Origin: Actinomyces bowdenii
GTDB taxonomy: Bacteria; Actinomycetota; Actinomycetes; Actinomycetales; Actinomycetaceae
DNA: 64,000 nucleotides
NCBI RefSeq assembly: GCF_017592395.1
Contig: NZ_JAGFOU010000001.1
Span: 62,001-126,000 of the forward strand
Direction of reading: 5' to 3'
Shown: positions 1-7,882 of the stretch, in pieces
Layout of the letters: every line of letters begins with the position of its first letter
Position numbering within the stretch: position 1 is the first letter of the stretch
Notes under the pieces: generated by a model
Seen by the model: the letters and a program-made list of their open reading frames with translations, nothing else
Database searches by the model: none
Told to the model about the DNA's origin: nothing
Made by a program: the position numbers and the translations under genes

Positions 1-374
1 CTCCAGGCCAGGGGCCGGAGCCCGCTGGGCTCAGGCGCCCCCGCGTCCTGGGCGGTGGCGGGCCGAGGGGCCGGGGCCGGCAACTCATGCGGTGCCGCAG
101 GCGGGGCGGCGCCCCGGCCCTCCTGCCCGGCGCCGTCCCCGGGAGCGAGCGCCACCGGCCTGCCCGCGGAGTCCACCACCAGCAGCTCCTCGGACATGCC
201 CTCCAGGCCCGCGTTCTCGGGGTGGGGCCAGGCGGTGGACAGCCGCTGGACCGCATCGTTGAGCCTGACCGTGTCCGAGGCTGGCTGGTCGCGCGTGGCG
301 ATGAGGGCGAGCGCCATCGCCCCCGCGATGAAGCCGACGGCGAGCAGGACCACGATCCCGCGCAGCAGGCGCAT
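1..374 (-). CDS. Sensor histidine kinase, N-terminal part only
   Basis: The start codon is at 374, and its A is also the last base of the upstream response regulator's TGA stop (TGATG), so the two are translationally coupled as a two-component pair. The visible 124 residues show a short basic start (MRLLRG), one hydrophobic segment at about residues 5-25, then an extracytoplasmic sensor region containing an LLVVDSAGRPV stretch, followed by an Ala/Pro/Gly-rich segment. The HisKA and ATPase domains lie beyond the window start. The kinase call therefore rests on the partner regulator and the topology, not on catalytic motifs. The input it senses cannot be told. Confidence 0.75.
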   Translation of the reverse strand, partial: MRLLRGIVVLLAVGFIAGAMALALIATRDQPASDTVRLNDAVQRLSTAWPHPENAGLEGMSEELLVVDSAGRPVALAPGDGAGQEGRGAAPPAAPHELPAPAPRPATAQDAGAPEPSGLRPLAW

Positions 375-1108
375 CAGGGGGCCTCGAAGAGGTAGCCGCG
401 GCCCCACACCGTGCGGATGTAGGCCGGGGAGTCGGGATCGGGCTGGATGCGGGTGCGCAGGCGCCGCACGTGGACGGTGAGGGTGCCCTCACTGGTGAAC
501 TCATCGCCCCACACCGAGCGGATGATGTCCTCCTTGGCGCATACCGCGCCCTGGTTGGCCACCAGGTGCCGCAGGATCCTGTCCTCCAGGGCGGTCAGGT
601 GCACCTCGCGGCCCTCCAAGTAGGTGCGCCCGGTGCCGGGCTCGACGCGCAGGCGGCCGTCGTCGAAGCCGGGGCCGCCCGCTCGCGGCCCCGTTCTGGC
701 ACCGGTGGCGGCTGGTCGCGGGTCGGTGGCGGCCGGGGCCTCGGCGCGGCGCTCCAGGGCGCGGCGGACTTTGGCCAGGAGCACGGCCAGGGAGAAGGGC
801 TTGGTGATGAAGTCGTCGGCTCCTAGGGACAGCCCCTGGACCTGGTCGATGTCGGAACTGCGGGCCGAGACGAAGATGATGGATGTCGGTCCGGCCGCGC
901 GCAGGTCGCGGCACAGCTCGAAGCCGCTCCTGCCCGGCAGGTTGACGTCGAGCAGCACCACGCCGGGCGGGCGGCGCGCGGCCTCCAGCGCCGACTCGGC
1001 ATCCGGGCAGTGGATGACGCGCAGGCCGAAGGCCTCCAGGTAGTCGCGGGTGGCCGCGGCCAGGTCCGCCTCGTCCTCGACCAGCAGGACATCCGCCTCA
1101 GGGCTCAT
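374..1108 (-). CDS. OmpR-family response regulator
   Basis: A 244-residue two-domain regulator. The receiver domain (about residues 5-120) has the acidic pocket VLLVEDE, the phospho-acceptor Asp near residue 54 in VVLLDVNLPG, and the conserved Lys in ITKPFS. The C-terminal winged helix (about 150-242) carries the recognition region TLTVHVRRLRTRI and ends in the usual RTVWGRGYLFE. The linker is long (about 35 residues) and rich in Ala, Pro and Arg. The ATG at 1108 was chosen because the receiver fold starts right after it; an in-frame ATG at 1144 would add 12 atypical residues. It is the first gene of a kinase pair reading leftward. The regulon is unknown. Confidence 0.93.
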   Translation of the reverse strand: MSPEADVLLVEDEADLAAATRDYLEAFGLRVIHCPDAESALEAARRPPGVVLLDVNLPGRSGFELCRDLRAAGPTSIIFVSARSSDIDQVQGLSLGADDFITKPFSLAVLLAKVRRALERRAEAPAATDPRPAATGARTGPRAGGPGFDDGRLRVEPGTGRTYLEGREVHLTALEDRILRHLVANQGAVCAKEDIIRSVWGDEFTSEGTLTVHVRRLRTRIQPDPDSPAYIRTVWGRGYLFEAP

Positions 1109-1186
1109 GGCCCCAGCAAAGCACAGTCCCCTCATGCGCGGCATGCGGGCGGACCGGGCGCGCCTCCTCCCGCACTCCGGCCCTGT

Positions 1187-1229
1187 CAGACGCGGATCCG
1201 CCCCTCGCAGCCCGGTGAATCCGCGTCTG
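1187..1229. repeat. Stem-loop whose right arm recurs at 2041
   Basis: Perfect 11-bp arms (CAGACGCGGAT at 1187-1197; ATCCGCGTCTG at 1219-1229) enclose 21 nt. The sequence from GAATCCGCGTC at 1217 is repeated imperfectly at 2041-2080, about 820 bp away in direct orientation. There is no run of T, so a terminator role is not obvious. Confidence 0.55.
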
Positions 1230-1380
1230 GAGGGGCGAAAGCGCCTCCATGATCGCCTCTGCTCCGAGAGCGGGCAGGTAGGCCGTCAGCCTCCCGAGGG
1301 GGCGCACCGAAGCGGGCCGCCGCCACCGCCGTCGCCAGGATGACCGCCACCGCGGCATGCCGGCGTCGTCCGCGAAGCGC

Positions 1381-1490
1381 GGGGCTGTCCGTAAAGCGCG
1401 GGGCTGTCCGCGGATTGCAGGGGAAGCCGGCAGATCGGAGGGGTCCCAGGGGTGCGAGGTGCTGACAATCCCTGCAATCTGCAGACAGCA
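1381..1490. repeat. Palindromic intergenic element, copy 1 (partner at 25.6 kb)
   Basis: Units of the type GGCTGTCCGCGGATTGCAGG (1402-1421) are followed by a diverged second unit, then a conserved core ending GTGCTGACAA, then the unit in inverse orientation (CCCTGCAATCTGCAGACAGC at 1470-1489). Positions 1401-1468 align without gaps to 25547-25614 with about 56 of 68 bases identical; most differences are transitions. Nothing in it looks translated. Confidence 0.7.
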
Positions 1491-1820
1491 CCGGCCTCCT
1501 GCACCGCCCGCCCCCCCGGGAATGAGGATCAGATCCCTCACCGGAGCCAGGGCCGTGCACGCCGACGAGCGCCCAGCACCCCGGGGCCACGCAGGGGGCG
1601 CCCAGCGCTCCCGCCCACATCGAGGGGCGGAAGCCTCGGAGCCGGCGGCGCACCGCGCCCCCGTCAGGCACCGTGCCTCATCTCAACGACGTCGCGCTCG
1701 CCATCGTTCGCCGCCTGCACGACACTCCTCACCACGCGGAACCCGCTCCTTTGACGCACCTTGATCCCCCGCTGATCGAACAAGGCGGCCGACAGGCGGA
1801 TCCCCACGCCGGGGCAGGCA

Positions 1821-1997
1821 TCAGGCATCCTGGAGCCGATCCAGGCCGCGCCGCCTTACCCGGACAAACGGCCCGGGCCGCCGCTCGGGAGTCGCGAACT
1901 GCTCGTCATCCTCCGGATCCGCCGTCTTGCCATAAGGATCATAGGGCGCCGGATACCTCCACTCATCCGCGATCTCTCGGGCGGCAGAGAGGCCCAT
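1821..1997 (-). pseudogene. Remnant of a GNAT-type acetyltransferase
   Basis: A 58-codon leftward frame begins MGLSAAREIADEWRYPAPYD and continues YGKTADPEDDEQF. This resembles the N-terminal segment of GNAT acetyltransferases, where an AREIAxWRYxxPYDFY signature is followed by a DPED stretch. After GPFVRVRRRG the similarity stops, and no acetyl-CoA-binding motif follows in any frame. I read it as a decayed fragment. The family call rests on pattern memory alone. Confidence 0.4.
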
Positions 1998-2123
1998 GCG
2001 CGAGTGGGCGAGGCCGATCGAACCAGGGGGCATCTGGGGCGAATCCGCGTCCAGAAGGGCGAGACTGCGCCCACGACCGCCTGCGCACCTCCTTGCCCGC
2101 AGCCAGGTCACGGAACGGCAACC

Positions 2124-2129
2124 TAGACT
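2124..2129 (+). promoter_or_regulatory. Leaderless -10 box for the GT87 gene
   Basis: TAGACT lies seven bases before the GTG at 2137, which places the transcription start at or next to the start codon. There is no ribosome-binding site in front of that GTG. Confidence 0.5.
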
Positions 2130-2136
2130 GCCCACC

Positions 2137-3630
2137 GTGCCCTCCACCAGCTCAACGGCCCGCGCGCTCACCGCGCTCACCACGGCGCTGACCTCGCCCC
2201 TGACCGCGGTCCTGGGGTGGGGCTGCCTCCTCATCGCCGCCTGGGTCTCGGCCACCGACGACGGCCAGTGGGTCTTCAAGCTCGACTCCTTCGTCTACTA
2301 CTACGCCGTCGACCAGTGGCACGCCGGCGGCGGCCTCTACGACTGGTACGCCAATCCCGCCCAGCACCTGTGGCCCTTCACCTACACGCCCCTGGCGGCC
2401 TGGGTCCTCACCCCCATGACCGCCCTGACCTACGAGTGGGCCACCGCGCTCCTGGTGGCCTCCACCCCCCTGTGCGCGGGCCTGACCGCCTGGGCGCTCC
2501 TGCGCGCCCTCCAGGGCGGAGGCGCCGCAGCCCCCAGCGCCTCCCACCCCGCGCCTCCCGCGCCCTGCCCCGCCCGAGCCCGCCCCGACTGGCGGGACCC
2601 CCGCCTCGCCCGGGGCCTGGCCCCCTGGTTGGGACTGGCCGGCGTCATGCTCCTCGAGCCCTTCCCCAAGACCATGGAGTACGCCCAGGTCAATGCGATC
2701 CTCATGGCCATGGTCGCCCTCGACGTCCTGGCCGTGCCCGCCCGCTCGCGCTGGCGCGGGGCGCTGAGCGGGCTGGCGGCCGCCATCAAGCTCACCCCCG
2801 CCATCGCCGTCCTGGCCCTGGTGGCCCGGGGCGAGTGGCGCGCCGCGGCGACCATGGTGGGCAGCGCCGTCGGCCTGACCGCCCTGGCGGCCCTGGCCAG
2901 CCCCACGGAGACCCTGGAGTTCTTCACCCGGGCCATGTGGGACTCCGGGCGCGCCGGCTTCGCCGACTACTCCGGCAACCAGAACCTCAAGGGCGCGATC
3001 GCCCGCGGACTGCCCGAGCCCCTGTGGACCCCCGCATGGGCGGCATGCGCCCTCGTCGCGGTCCTGGCCGCCTGGCTCCTGTGCCGCCGCCTGGACGCCC
3101 TGCGCCCGCGCCCCACCGCCCCCGGCGAACGAGCCGCCGACGACGCACCGGCCGGCGCACCCGCAGCCATGCCCAGTACCGGCGCACCCGCCACCAGGCC
3201 CACCTGCCCGCCCGCCTGCCCCACAGCGCCGGCCCTCGAGGCGGCGGGCCCCGAGGCGGGCCTCATCCTGGCCCTCCAGCTCAGCACCGTCATGGTCCTG
3301 GGCCTGCTCATCTCCCCCATCTCCTGGTCCCACCACTGGGTGTGGGGCCTGCCGGCGCTCGTCTCCCTGGCCACCGCCGCCCACCGCTGGCGCTCGCGCG
3401 CCCTGGCGGCCGCCGCCATCGGCGGAGTGATGGTCCTCCTGCTGGCCATGCAGTGGTGGTTCCCCGAGCAGAACCATGTGGAGCAGCACTGGCCGGCGTG
3501 GGCCAAGGCCCTGGGCTCGTCCTACACCTGGTGGGCCCTGGGCGCCGGTGCGGTCCTGTGGCGGGCCGCTGGTCATCGGCCGCGCGGCGACCGGGCGGAA
3601 CCGCCGCCCCGGACTCCTCGTGAGAAATGA
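2137..3630 (+). CDS. GT87-family polyprenyl-phosphate-dependent glycosyltransferase
   Basis: A 497-residue integral membrane protein. After the first transmembrane helix comes the acidic external loop with DSFVYYYAVDQW and DWYANPAQHLWPFTYTPLAAW, which matches the GT87/DUF2029 family (mannosyltransferases of the PimE type). Members use a polyprenyl-phosphate sugar donor and add sugar on the outer face of the membrane. About ten hydrophobic segments can be seen. Two Ala/Pro-rich insertions (about residues 130-150 and 325-375) are not typical of the family. The GTG at 2137 is preferred over an upstream in-frame ATG at 1996 because of the TAGACT box and because the helix starts there. The acceptor is unknown. 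Confidence 0.8.
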   Translation: MPSTSSTARALTALTTALTSPLTAVLGWGCLLIAAWVSATDDGQWVFKLDSFVYYYAVDQWHAGGGLYDWYANPAQHLWPFTYTPLAAWVLTPMTALTYEWATALLVASTPLCAGLTAWALLRALQGGGAAAPSASHPAPPAPCPARARPDWRDPRLARGLAPWLGLAGVMLLEPFPKTMEYAQVNAILMAMVALDVLAVPARSRWRGALSGLAAAIKLTPAIAVLALVARGEWRAAATMVGSAVGLTALAALASPTETLEFFTRAMWDSGRAGFADYSGNQNLKGAIARGLPEPLWTPAWAACALVAVLAAWLLCRRLDALRPRPTAPGERAADDAPAGAPAAMPSTGAPATRPTCPPACPTAPALEAAGPEAGLILALQLSTVMVLGLLISPISWSHHWVWGLPALVSLATAAHRWRSRALAAAAIGGVMVLLLAMQWWFPEQNHVEQHWPAWAKALGSSYTWWALGAGAVLWRAAGHRPRGDRAEPPPRTPREK

Positions 3631-3638
3631 ACCGGCCA

Positions 3639-3644
3639 TAGGAT
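3639..3644 (+). promoter_or_regulatory. Leaderless -10 box for the App1-like gene
   Basis: TAGGAT lies six bases before the GTG at 3651. It sits in the short gap after the upstream stop codon, so the gene can be transcribed independently of the GT87 gene. Confidence 0.5.
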
Positions 3645-3650
3645 CGGCCC

Positions 3651-4817
3651 GTGCCTCTCTCCGATATCGCCCGCGCCATTGAGGATCGCTTCCACCGCGA
3701 GTCGATCCCCTTCTTCAAGCGCAAGGGCTGGCGGCCCCGCGTCATCCCCTACGACGGCTACGGCACCACCGGGGCCGCCGGGCCCTCCGCCACCGGGGCC
3801 GCTCCCCGTGGCGGCTCGATGGTTCGGGTCATGGCCCGCATGGTCATGCGTCCGGCCGACGCCCCCGACGAAGGCCCCCTGCTGCGCTCCCTGCCCGAGT
3901 CCATGCCCGCCAGCGCCGCGCAGGCCCGGGACATCGCCGTCACCAGCCTGCTGGAGGCCCAGCGCGGATGGCGCCTGTTCATCGAGGTCCCGGTCTCCTA
4001 CCTGCCGGTGACCGTGAGCGTGGGCGGCAGGAGCGTGCGCACCCGCGCCGACCACAACGGCTACGTCGACGTCGTCGTGCGCGATCACGACCTGGAGCCG
4101 GGCTGGCATGAGGCGGAGATCAACGCAGCGGGCGCCGCCCCTGTGAGCACCCGGGTGCTCATCGTGCCGCCGGGGCCCCGTCTGGGCATCATCTCCGACA
4201 TCGACGACACCGCCATGGTCACCCACGTGCCGCGCGTGCTCGTGGCCGCCTGGAACCAGCTGGTCAAGCACTCCGTGGCCCGTGAGCCGGTGCCCGGCAT
4301 GGCCGAGCTCTACGGCCGCATCCAGGCCGCCCATCCCGGCTGCCCCATGATGTACCTGTCCACGGGGGCCTGGAACGTGGTGCCCACGCTGCGCGCCTTC
4401 TTCCACCGCCACGGATTCCCCGACGGCCCCACCCTCATGACCGACTGGGGGCCGACCAACACCGGCTGGTTCCGCTCCGGGATCGAGCACAAGCGCACCG
4501 AGCTGCGCCGGCTCATGATCGATCTTCCGCAGATCACCTGGCTGCTGGTGGGCGACGACGGCCAGCACGACCCCTACATCTACGGCGAGGCCGTCCGCCA
4601 GCACTCCGACCGGATCGCGGCGGTGGCCATCCGCCGCCTCACCCCCGCCCAGCAGGTGCTGGCCGGCGGGCTGGCCGCCCATCCCGCGGGTATCGGCCCG
4701 GAGGCCCGCACCCTGGCCGAGGCCGACGTGCCCGTGGTGGTGGGATCCGACGGCTATGAGCTGGCCCGCCTGCTGCCGCGCCGGCTGCTCGCCGGCCCCG
4801 GTGCCCAGGGGTCCTGA
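3651..4817 (+). CDS. App1-like phosphatidate phosphatase (DUF2183)
   Basis: A 388-residue protein. The central LGIISDIDDTAMVTHVPR is the DxDxT nucleophile motif of the haloacid-dehalogenase-like App1 catalytic domain. It is followed by MMYLSTGAWNVVPTLRAF, then GPTLMTDWGP, and the late acidic motif LLVGDDGQHDPYIY, all family hallmarks. App1 proteins dephosphorylate phosphatidate; bacterial members are mostly untested. About 175 residues before the catalytic domain form a beta-rich N-terminal domain. No signal peptide is seen, so it is probably cytosolic. It starts 20 bp after the GT87 stop with its own leaderless box. Confidence 0.85.
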   Translation: MPLSDIARAIEDRFHRESIPFFKRKGWRPRVIPYDGYGTTGAAGPSATGAAPRGGSMVRVMARMVMRPADAPDEGPLLRSLPESMPASAAQARDIAVTSLLEAQRGWRLFIEVPVSYLPVTVSVGGRSVRTRADHNGYVDVVVRDHDLEPGWHEAEINAAGAAPVSTRVLIVPPGPRLGIISDIDDTAMVTHVPRVLVAAWNQLVKHSVAREPVPGMAELYGRIQAAHPGCPMMYLSTGAWNVVPTLRAFFHRHGFPDGPTLMTDWGPTNTGWFRSGIEHKRTELRRLMIDLPQITWLLVGDDGQHDPYIYGEAVRQHSDRIAAVAIRRLTPAQQVLAGGLAAHPAGIGPEARTLAEADVPVVVGSDGYELARLLPRRLLAGPGAQGS

Positions 4818-4855
4818 GGGCGCCCGGCGCATCTGGGGATCCGGGCGCACTCAGG
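4813..4855. terminator. Bidirectional terminator between convergent genes
   Basis: 15-bp arms with one mismatch (CCTGAGGGCGCCCGG at 4813-4827; CCGGGCGCACTCAGG at 4841-4855) enclose 13 nt. The left arm overlaps the App1-like stop codon, and the hairpin lies before the end of the oppositely oriented gene. Confidence 0.65.
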
Positions 4856-4876
4856 GCCGCGCCCATGCCCCCGGGC

Positions 4877-5359
4877 TCAGGGCCTGACGGCGTAGCCGCT
4901 GGCCAGCGCCATGCGGTTCCAGGAGTTCATGACGATCGCGAACCAGGTCAGGGCGGCGGTCTGCGCCTCGTCCAGCGCCCCCTCCAGGGCCTCGTCGTGC
5001 CCCCGGTGGCGGAGCGGGTCGGAGGGCCGTGCCACGCGCTCGGCCAGTCCCAGGGCCGCCCGCTCCTGGGCGCTGAAGTACTGCGACTCCCACCAGGCGG
5101 GCAGGACGGCCAGGCGATCGGCCGTCTCACCCGCCTCGACCGCGTCCCGCGTGTGGGCCCTCAGGCAGTAGGCGCACCCGTTGATCTGGGAGGTCCGCAC
5201 CGCCACGAGTTCGCGCAGCCGGGCATCGACCCCGACCCGCTCGAGCTCCGCCTGGGCGGCCTGCGTCAGCGCGACAAGCGCCCGGTAGCTCTCCGGTTGC
5301 GCCTTGGCAAGATCCACTGGCACGGCTCGTGCCCCTTTCTCATCTCTCATCGTTGACAT
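4877..5359 (-). CDS. Carboxymuconolactone decarboxylase / AhpD-family peroxidase-like protein
   Basis: A 160-residue helical protein. The core is LRELVAVRTSQINGCAYCLRAH, in which the CxxC pair and the following His are the redox centre of AhpD-type alkylhydroperoxidases. The later TWFAIVMNSWNRMA also fits. Members reduce peroxides through the thiol pair or work in aromatic degradation; the stand-alone context fits a peroxide role better but does not prove it. The ATG at 5359 is preceded by GGGAAGG at good spacing. An in-frame ATG at 5350 is possible, and longer starts have no support. Confidence 0.85.
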   Translation of the reverse strand: MSTMRDEKGARAVPVDLAKAQPESYRALVALTQAAQAELERVGVDARLRELVAVRTSQINGCAYCLRAHTRDAVEAGETADRLAVLPAWWESQYFSAQERAALGLAERVARPSDPLRHRGHDEALEGALDEAQTAALTWFAIVMNSWNRMALASGYAVRP

Positions 5360-5483
5360 CCCAGGGCCTTCCCGGCCCCAGTCCCCGGGTCGGCGGCGGG
5401 CGTGGCCGCCGCCCCGGGGCAGTGGCATGGTACGACGGCGGAGCGCCTCGCCGGGCACCGGCCCCCGCACTGCGGAGCCCGCC

Positions 5484-6374
5484 TCAGGGGGTTTGGACGG
5501 CCACGCCGATGAGGGCGCCGATCCCCCACGTCGTCGCCATGGCCAGGGCGCCTCCCACCACCAGTCGGACCACCGCCCGCAGCGCGGGCGCGCCTCCGAG
5601 CACTGCCGAGATCCAGCCGGTGAGGGCCAGGCCGGCCAGGACCGAGCCGAAGGTCAGGGGCACCTGGAGCGGGACGGGGAGGGCGAGGATCGCCAGCATC
5701 GGCAGCAGGGAGCCGAGGGTGAAGGCCACCGCGGAGGACAGGGCCGCGTGCCAGGGATTGGTGTAGTCGTCCTCCCGCAGCCCCAGGCCCACCTCCAGGT
5801 GGGCGGCCACGGCGTCGTGGCGGGTGAGCTCCTGGGCCACCTGCCGGGCAGTGGCGGCGCTCAGGCCCTTGGATCTGTAGTGGGCGGACAGCGCTTCGAG
5901 GCCGGCGCCGGGATCCTGGGCCAGGCGGGCCCGCGTGCGGCGCACCATGGCGCGCTCGGTGTCGGACTGGGTGGAGACCGAGACGTACTCCCCGGCCGCC
6001 ATGGACACCGCGCCCGCGAGGATGCCCGCGACCCCGGCGGTGAGGATGATGGCGCTTCGGCCGGGGTTGGCCGCGGCCACCCCGATGACCAGTCCCGCCA
6101 CCGAGACGATCCCGTCATTGGCGCCCAGGACGCCCGCCCGCAGCCAGTTGAGCCGGGAGGCCAGCTCGGAGGCCTGGGACTGCGGTGCTGCGCCCGGCAC
6201 GGGCGCCCGCTCCCCTGCGGCGCGGGCCCGCCCCGGGCAGGGCGGCGCGGACCGGTCGAGGAGGGTGATCGCCGTCGGGCAGGAGGCCGGGCGGCGGGCA
6301 TCGATGGCGGGCAGGGCCGCGCCCTCGCGGCGGGCCTCCCGGGAGGGGAGGGGGGAGATCGTCTCAATGGCCAC
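5484..6374 (-). CDS. VIT1/CCC1-family iron or manganese transporter
   Basis: A 296-residue membrane protein. The family signature RAGVLGANDGIVSVAGLVIGV opens the first helix, and AGAVSMAAGEYVSVSTQSD is the second hallmark with the metal-contacting Glu. A helical cytosolic loop of about 90 residues precedes three C-terminal helices. VIT1/CCC1 proteins move ferrous iron or manganese out of the cytosol. The GTG at 6374 was chosen because the frame before it has no family similarity and TCTACT lies nearby as a -10 candidate. The first 65 residues before the family domain are Ala/Pro/Arg-rich and probably disordered. It stands alone. Confidence 0.85.
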   Translation of the reverse strand: MAIETISPLPSREARREGAALPAIDARRPASCPTAITLLDRSAPPCPGRARAAGERAPVPGAAPQSQASELASRLNWLRAGVLGANDGIVSVAGLVIGVAAANPGRSAIILTAGVAGILAGAVSMAAGEYVSVSTQSDTERAMVRRTRARLAQDPGAGLEALSAHYRSKGLSAATARQVAQELTRHDAVAAHLEVGLGLREDDYTNPWHAALSSAVAFTLGSLLPMLAILALPVPLQVPLTFGSVLAGLALTGWISAVLGGAPALRAVVRLVVGGALAMATTWGIGALIGVAVQTP

Positions 6375-6665
6375 AGAACAACAGTAGAACCAATGAATCA
6401 ACCTGTATAGCAAAGAAAGTCTTACCTCACGAAGGGTGGGCTGCCCTGCGATCGGACGGCCCGCCCCGCGAGCGCTCGCCCAGCGCGGACGGGTGCCGGC
6501 GGCATCGTCCCGCGGGCGCCCGGTATGGTTCACGCCAGGGCCGGGCCCCGGCGGCGGCCACGACCCGCGCCCGGCCGGCCGCACCACCCGCGCAGCCCCG
6601 CCGCCGTCGCCCAGTCGGGGACGGCCGCCGGACCACCCCGGACAGCACATCTCAGGAGGCCACCC

Positions 6666-6971
6666 ATGGCAGGAAAGATCCCCTTCATCATCGGACTCGG
6701 CGCCGGCTACGTGCTGGGCACCCGTGCGGGCCGCGCCCAGTACGAGCGGATCAAGGCCACCGCCTCGCGGGTCGCCGAGCAGCCCTACGTGCGCGAGAAG
6801 GTCGACGCCGCCTCCGCCCGTGTGGGCCAGGCCGTGCGGGCCCAGGGCGAGGCCGTCACCGAGAAGGTGGCCGACGCCGTCAAGGAGCGCCTCTTCGGAT
6901 CCTCCCGGTCCACCGCCGCGCCCGCCGCCCCGGTCCAGGTCGACGACGCTCAGGTGCGCCCGCTGAGCTGA
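6666..6971 (+). CDS. Small YtxH-like membrane-anchored protein
   Basis: A 101-residue protein. The N-terminus IPFIIGLGAGYVLGTRAGR is a glycine-zipper membrane segment, followed by YERIKATASR and an amphipathic helical stretch ending KVADAVKERLFG, then a disordered tail. This is the common actinobacterial YtxH-like pattern; the function is not established. The ATG is preceded by a clear AGGAGG at 6653-6658, which rules out the longer upstream starts. Confidence 0.85.
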   Translation: MAGKIPFIIGLGAGYVLGTRAGRAQYERIKATASRVAEQPYVREKVDAASARVGQAVRAQGEAVTEKVADAVKERLFGSSRSTAAPAAPVQVDDAQVRPLS

Positions 6972-7003
6972 GGGGCCCACGCCGCCTGCGCGGGCCCCTC
7001 AGC
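6967..7003. terminator. Bidirectional terminator between convergent genes
   Basis: Perfect 12-bp arms (GCTGAGGGGCCC at 6967-6978; GGGCCCCTCAGC at 6992-7003) enclose 13 nt. The hairpin overlaps the stop codons of both converging genes. Confidence 0.7.
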
Positions 7004-7694
7004 CGGGAGCGCCGGAGGCCCGGTCGTGCAGGCGGCGGCGCTCCAGGTCGGTGACCACCGGCAGCTTCCAGGAGCGCCAGTAGGCCAGGAGGCACAGTCC
7101 CGCCCCGATCGCGGTGGATCCGACCATGGCGTAGGCGTCGGGCAGTCCCGCGTAGACGGCGGCCACCTGGGTCAGGGCGGCCACCAGGGCGGGCACCGCG
7201 TAGAGCTTGTTGCCCCCGAAGACCGCCGGGGTCTCGCCGACCGCGACATCGCGGATCATGGAGCCGCCCACCGCCGTCAGGCAGCCCAGGAGGACGGCGG
7301 GCATGACCCCCATGCCGTTGAGCAGGGCCTTGGAGGCCCCGGTGGCCGCCCAGCAGCCCAGGATGACGGCGTCGGCCACCACCAGCAGGCGCCGCGCCCG
7401 GCGACCGCTCATGGGGACGAACCAGGCCACCGCGGCACCCAGGCAGGCGGTGTAGAGGTAGTAGGGGTCGGTCAGGGCGAAGGGCGGGCCCGCCTGGATC
7501 ATGACGTCGCGCAGGATGCCGCCGCCGGTGGCGGTGATGATGGCCAGCACGATGAATCCCACCAGGTCGAAGTTCTTGCGGCGGGCGATGAGCCCGCCCA
7601 GGATGCCGTTGAGCAGCACACCGCACAGGTCGATGACACGGAAGGTGTCGGACAGGGCATCGGGTACGGGCAGCACTGCGGGCAACGGGCCCAT
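6999..7694 (-). CDS. TRIC-type cation channel (YadS/UPF0126 family)
   Basis: A 231-residue protein with seven hydrophobic segments formed by two similar halves. The paired signatures are ATGGGILRDVMIQAGPP and VGGSMIRDVAVGETP, the conserved re-entrant elements of bacterial TRIC channels, which form trimeric monovalent cation pores. The stop codon lies inside the shared terminator hairpin. Upstream is a 190-bp divergent region dominated by a very long hairpin. Confidence 0.88.
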   Translation of the reverse strand: MGPLPAVLPVPDALSDTFRVIDLCGVLLNGILGGLIARRKNFDLVGFIVLAIITATGGGILRDVMIQAGPPFALTDPYYLYTACLGAAVAWFVPMSGRRARRLLVVADAVILGCWAATGASKALLNGMGVMPAVLLGCLTAVGGSMIRDVAVGETPAVFGGNKLYAVPALVAALTQVAAVYAGLPDAYAMVGSTAIGAGLCLLAYWRSWKLPVVTDLERRRLHDRASGAPG

Positions 7695-7760
7695 CGCCCC
7701 TCCTCAATCGCGCAGCATCCGGGAACAGCGGCACCACAGTAGCCGACGCCCCACCCCCTT

Positions 7761-7832
7761 CTTTCGACAATTTGCATGAGATCGGCCTTTTCCAGCGCCG
7801 GAGAAGGCCGATCTCATGCAAATTGTCGAAAG
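7761..7832. repeat. Very long perfect hairpin in a divergent promoter region
   Basis: 29-bp perfect arms (7761-7789 and 7804-7832) enclose 14 nt. The stem continues inward with a GU pair and three further pairs, leaving only AGCGCC unpaired. The outer arm begins CTTTCGACAATTTGCATGAG and is lower in GC than its surroundings. Both flanking genes point away from it, so it is not positioned as a terminator. Confidence 0.8.
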
Positions 7833-7882
7833 GACGGGCGGGAGGGTGGCCAGGAGGGCGCCGGAGCAGGGATGATCGGCGC

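Larger units (their letters stand above)
1109..2136. other. Long non-coding stretch with repeats and a gene remnant
   Basis: No intact gene is seen in about 1 kb between a leftward and a rightward gene. Long reading frames exist on both strands but have no recognisable domain, ribosome-binding site or plausible composition. The stretch contains an 11-bp stem-loop (1187-1229), a palindromic repeat (1381-1490) shared with 25.6 kb, a GNAT acetyltransferase remnant (1821-1997), and a partial repeat of the stem-loop's right arm at 2041. Confidence 0.6.

Noticed and set aside
1-374. Rightward frame at 55-480
   Set aside because: It is antisense to a two-component pair with recognisable sequence and has no start signal or domain.
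2152-3639. A 495-codon open frame antisense to the GT87 gene
   Set aside because: It is Gly/Gln-rich shadow sequence of a high-GC gene without any motif.
6395-6440. Possible DtxR/IdeR box upstream of the VIT1-like gene
   Set aside because: GAGGTAAGACTTTC matches the 19-bp consensus at only about 11 positions.
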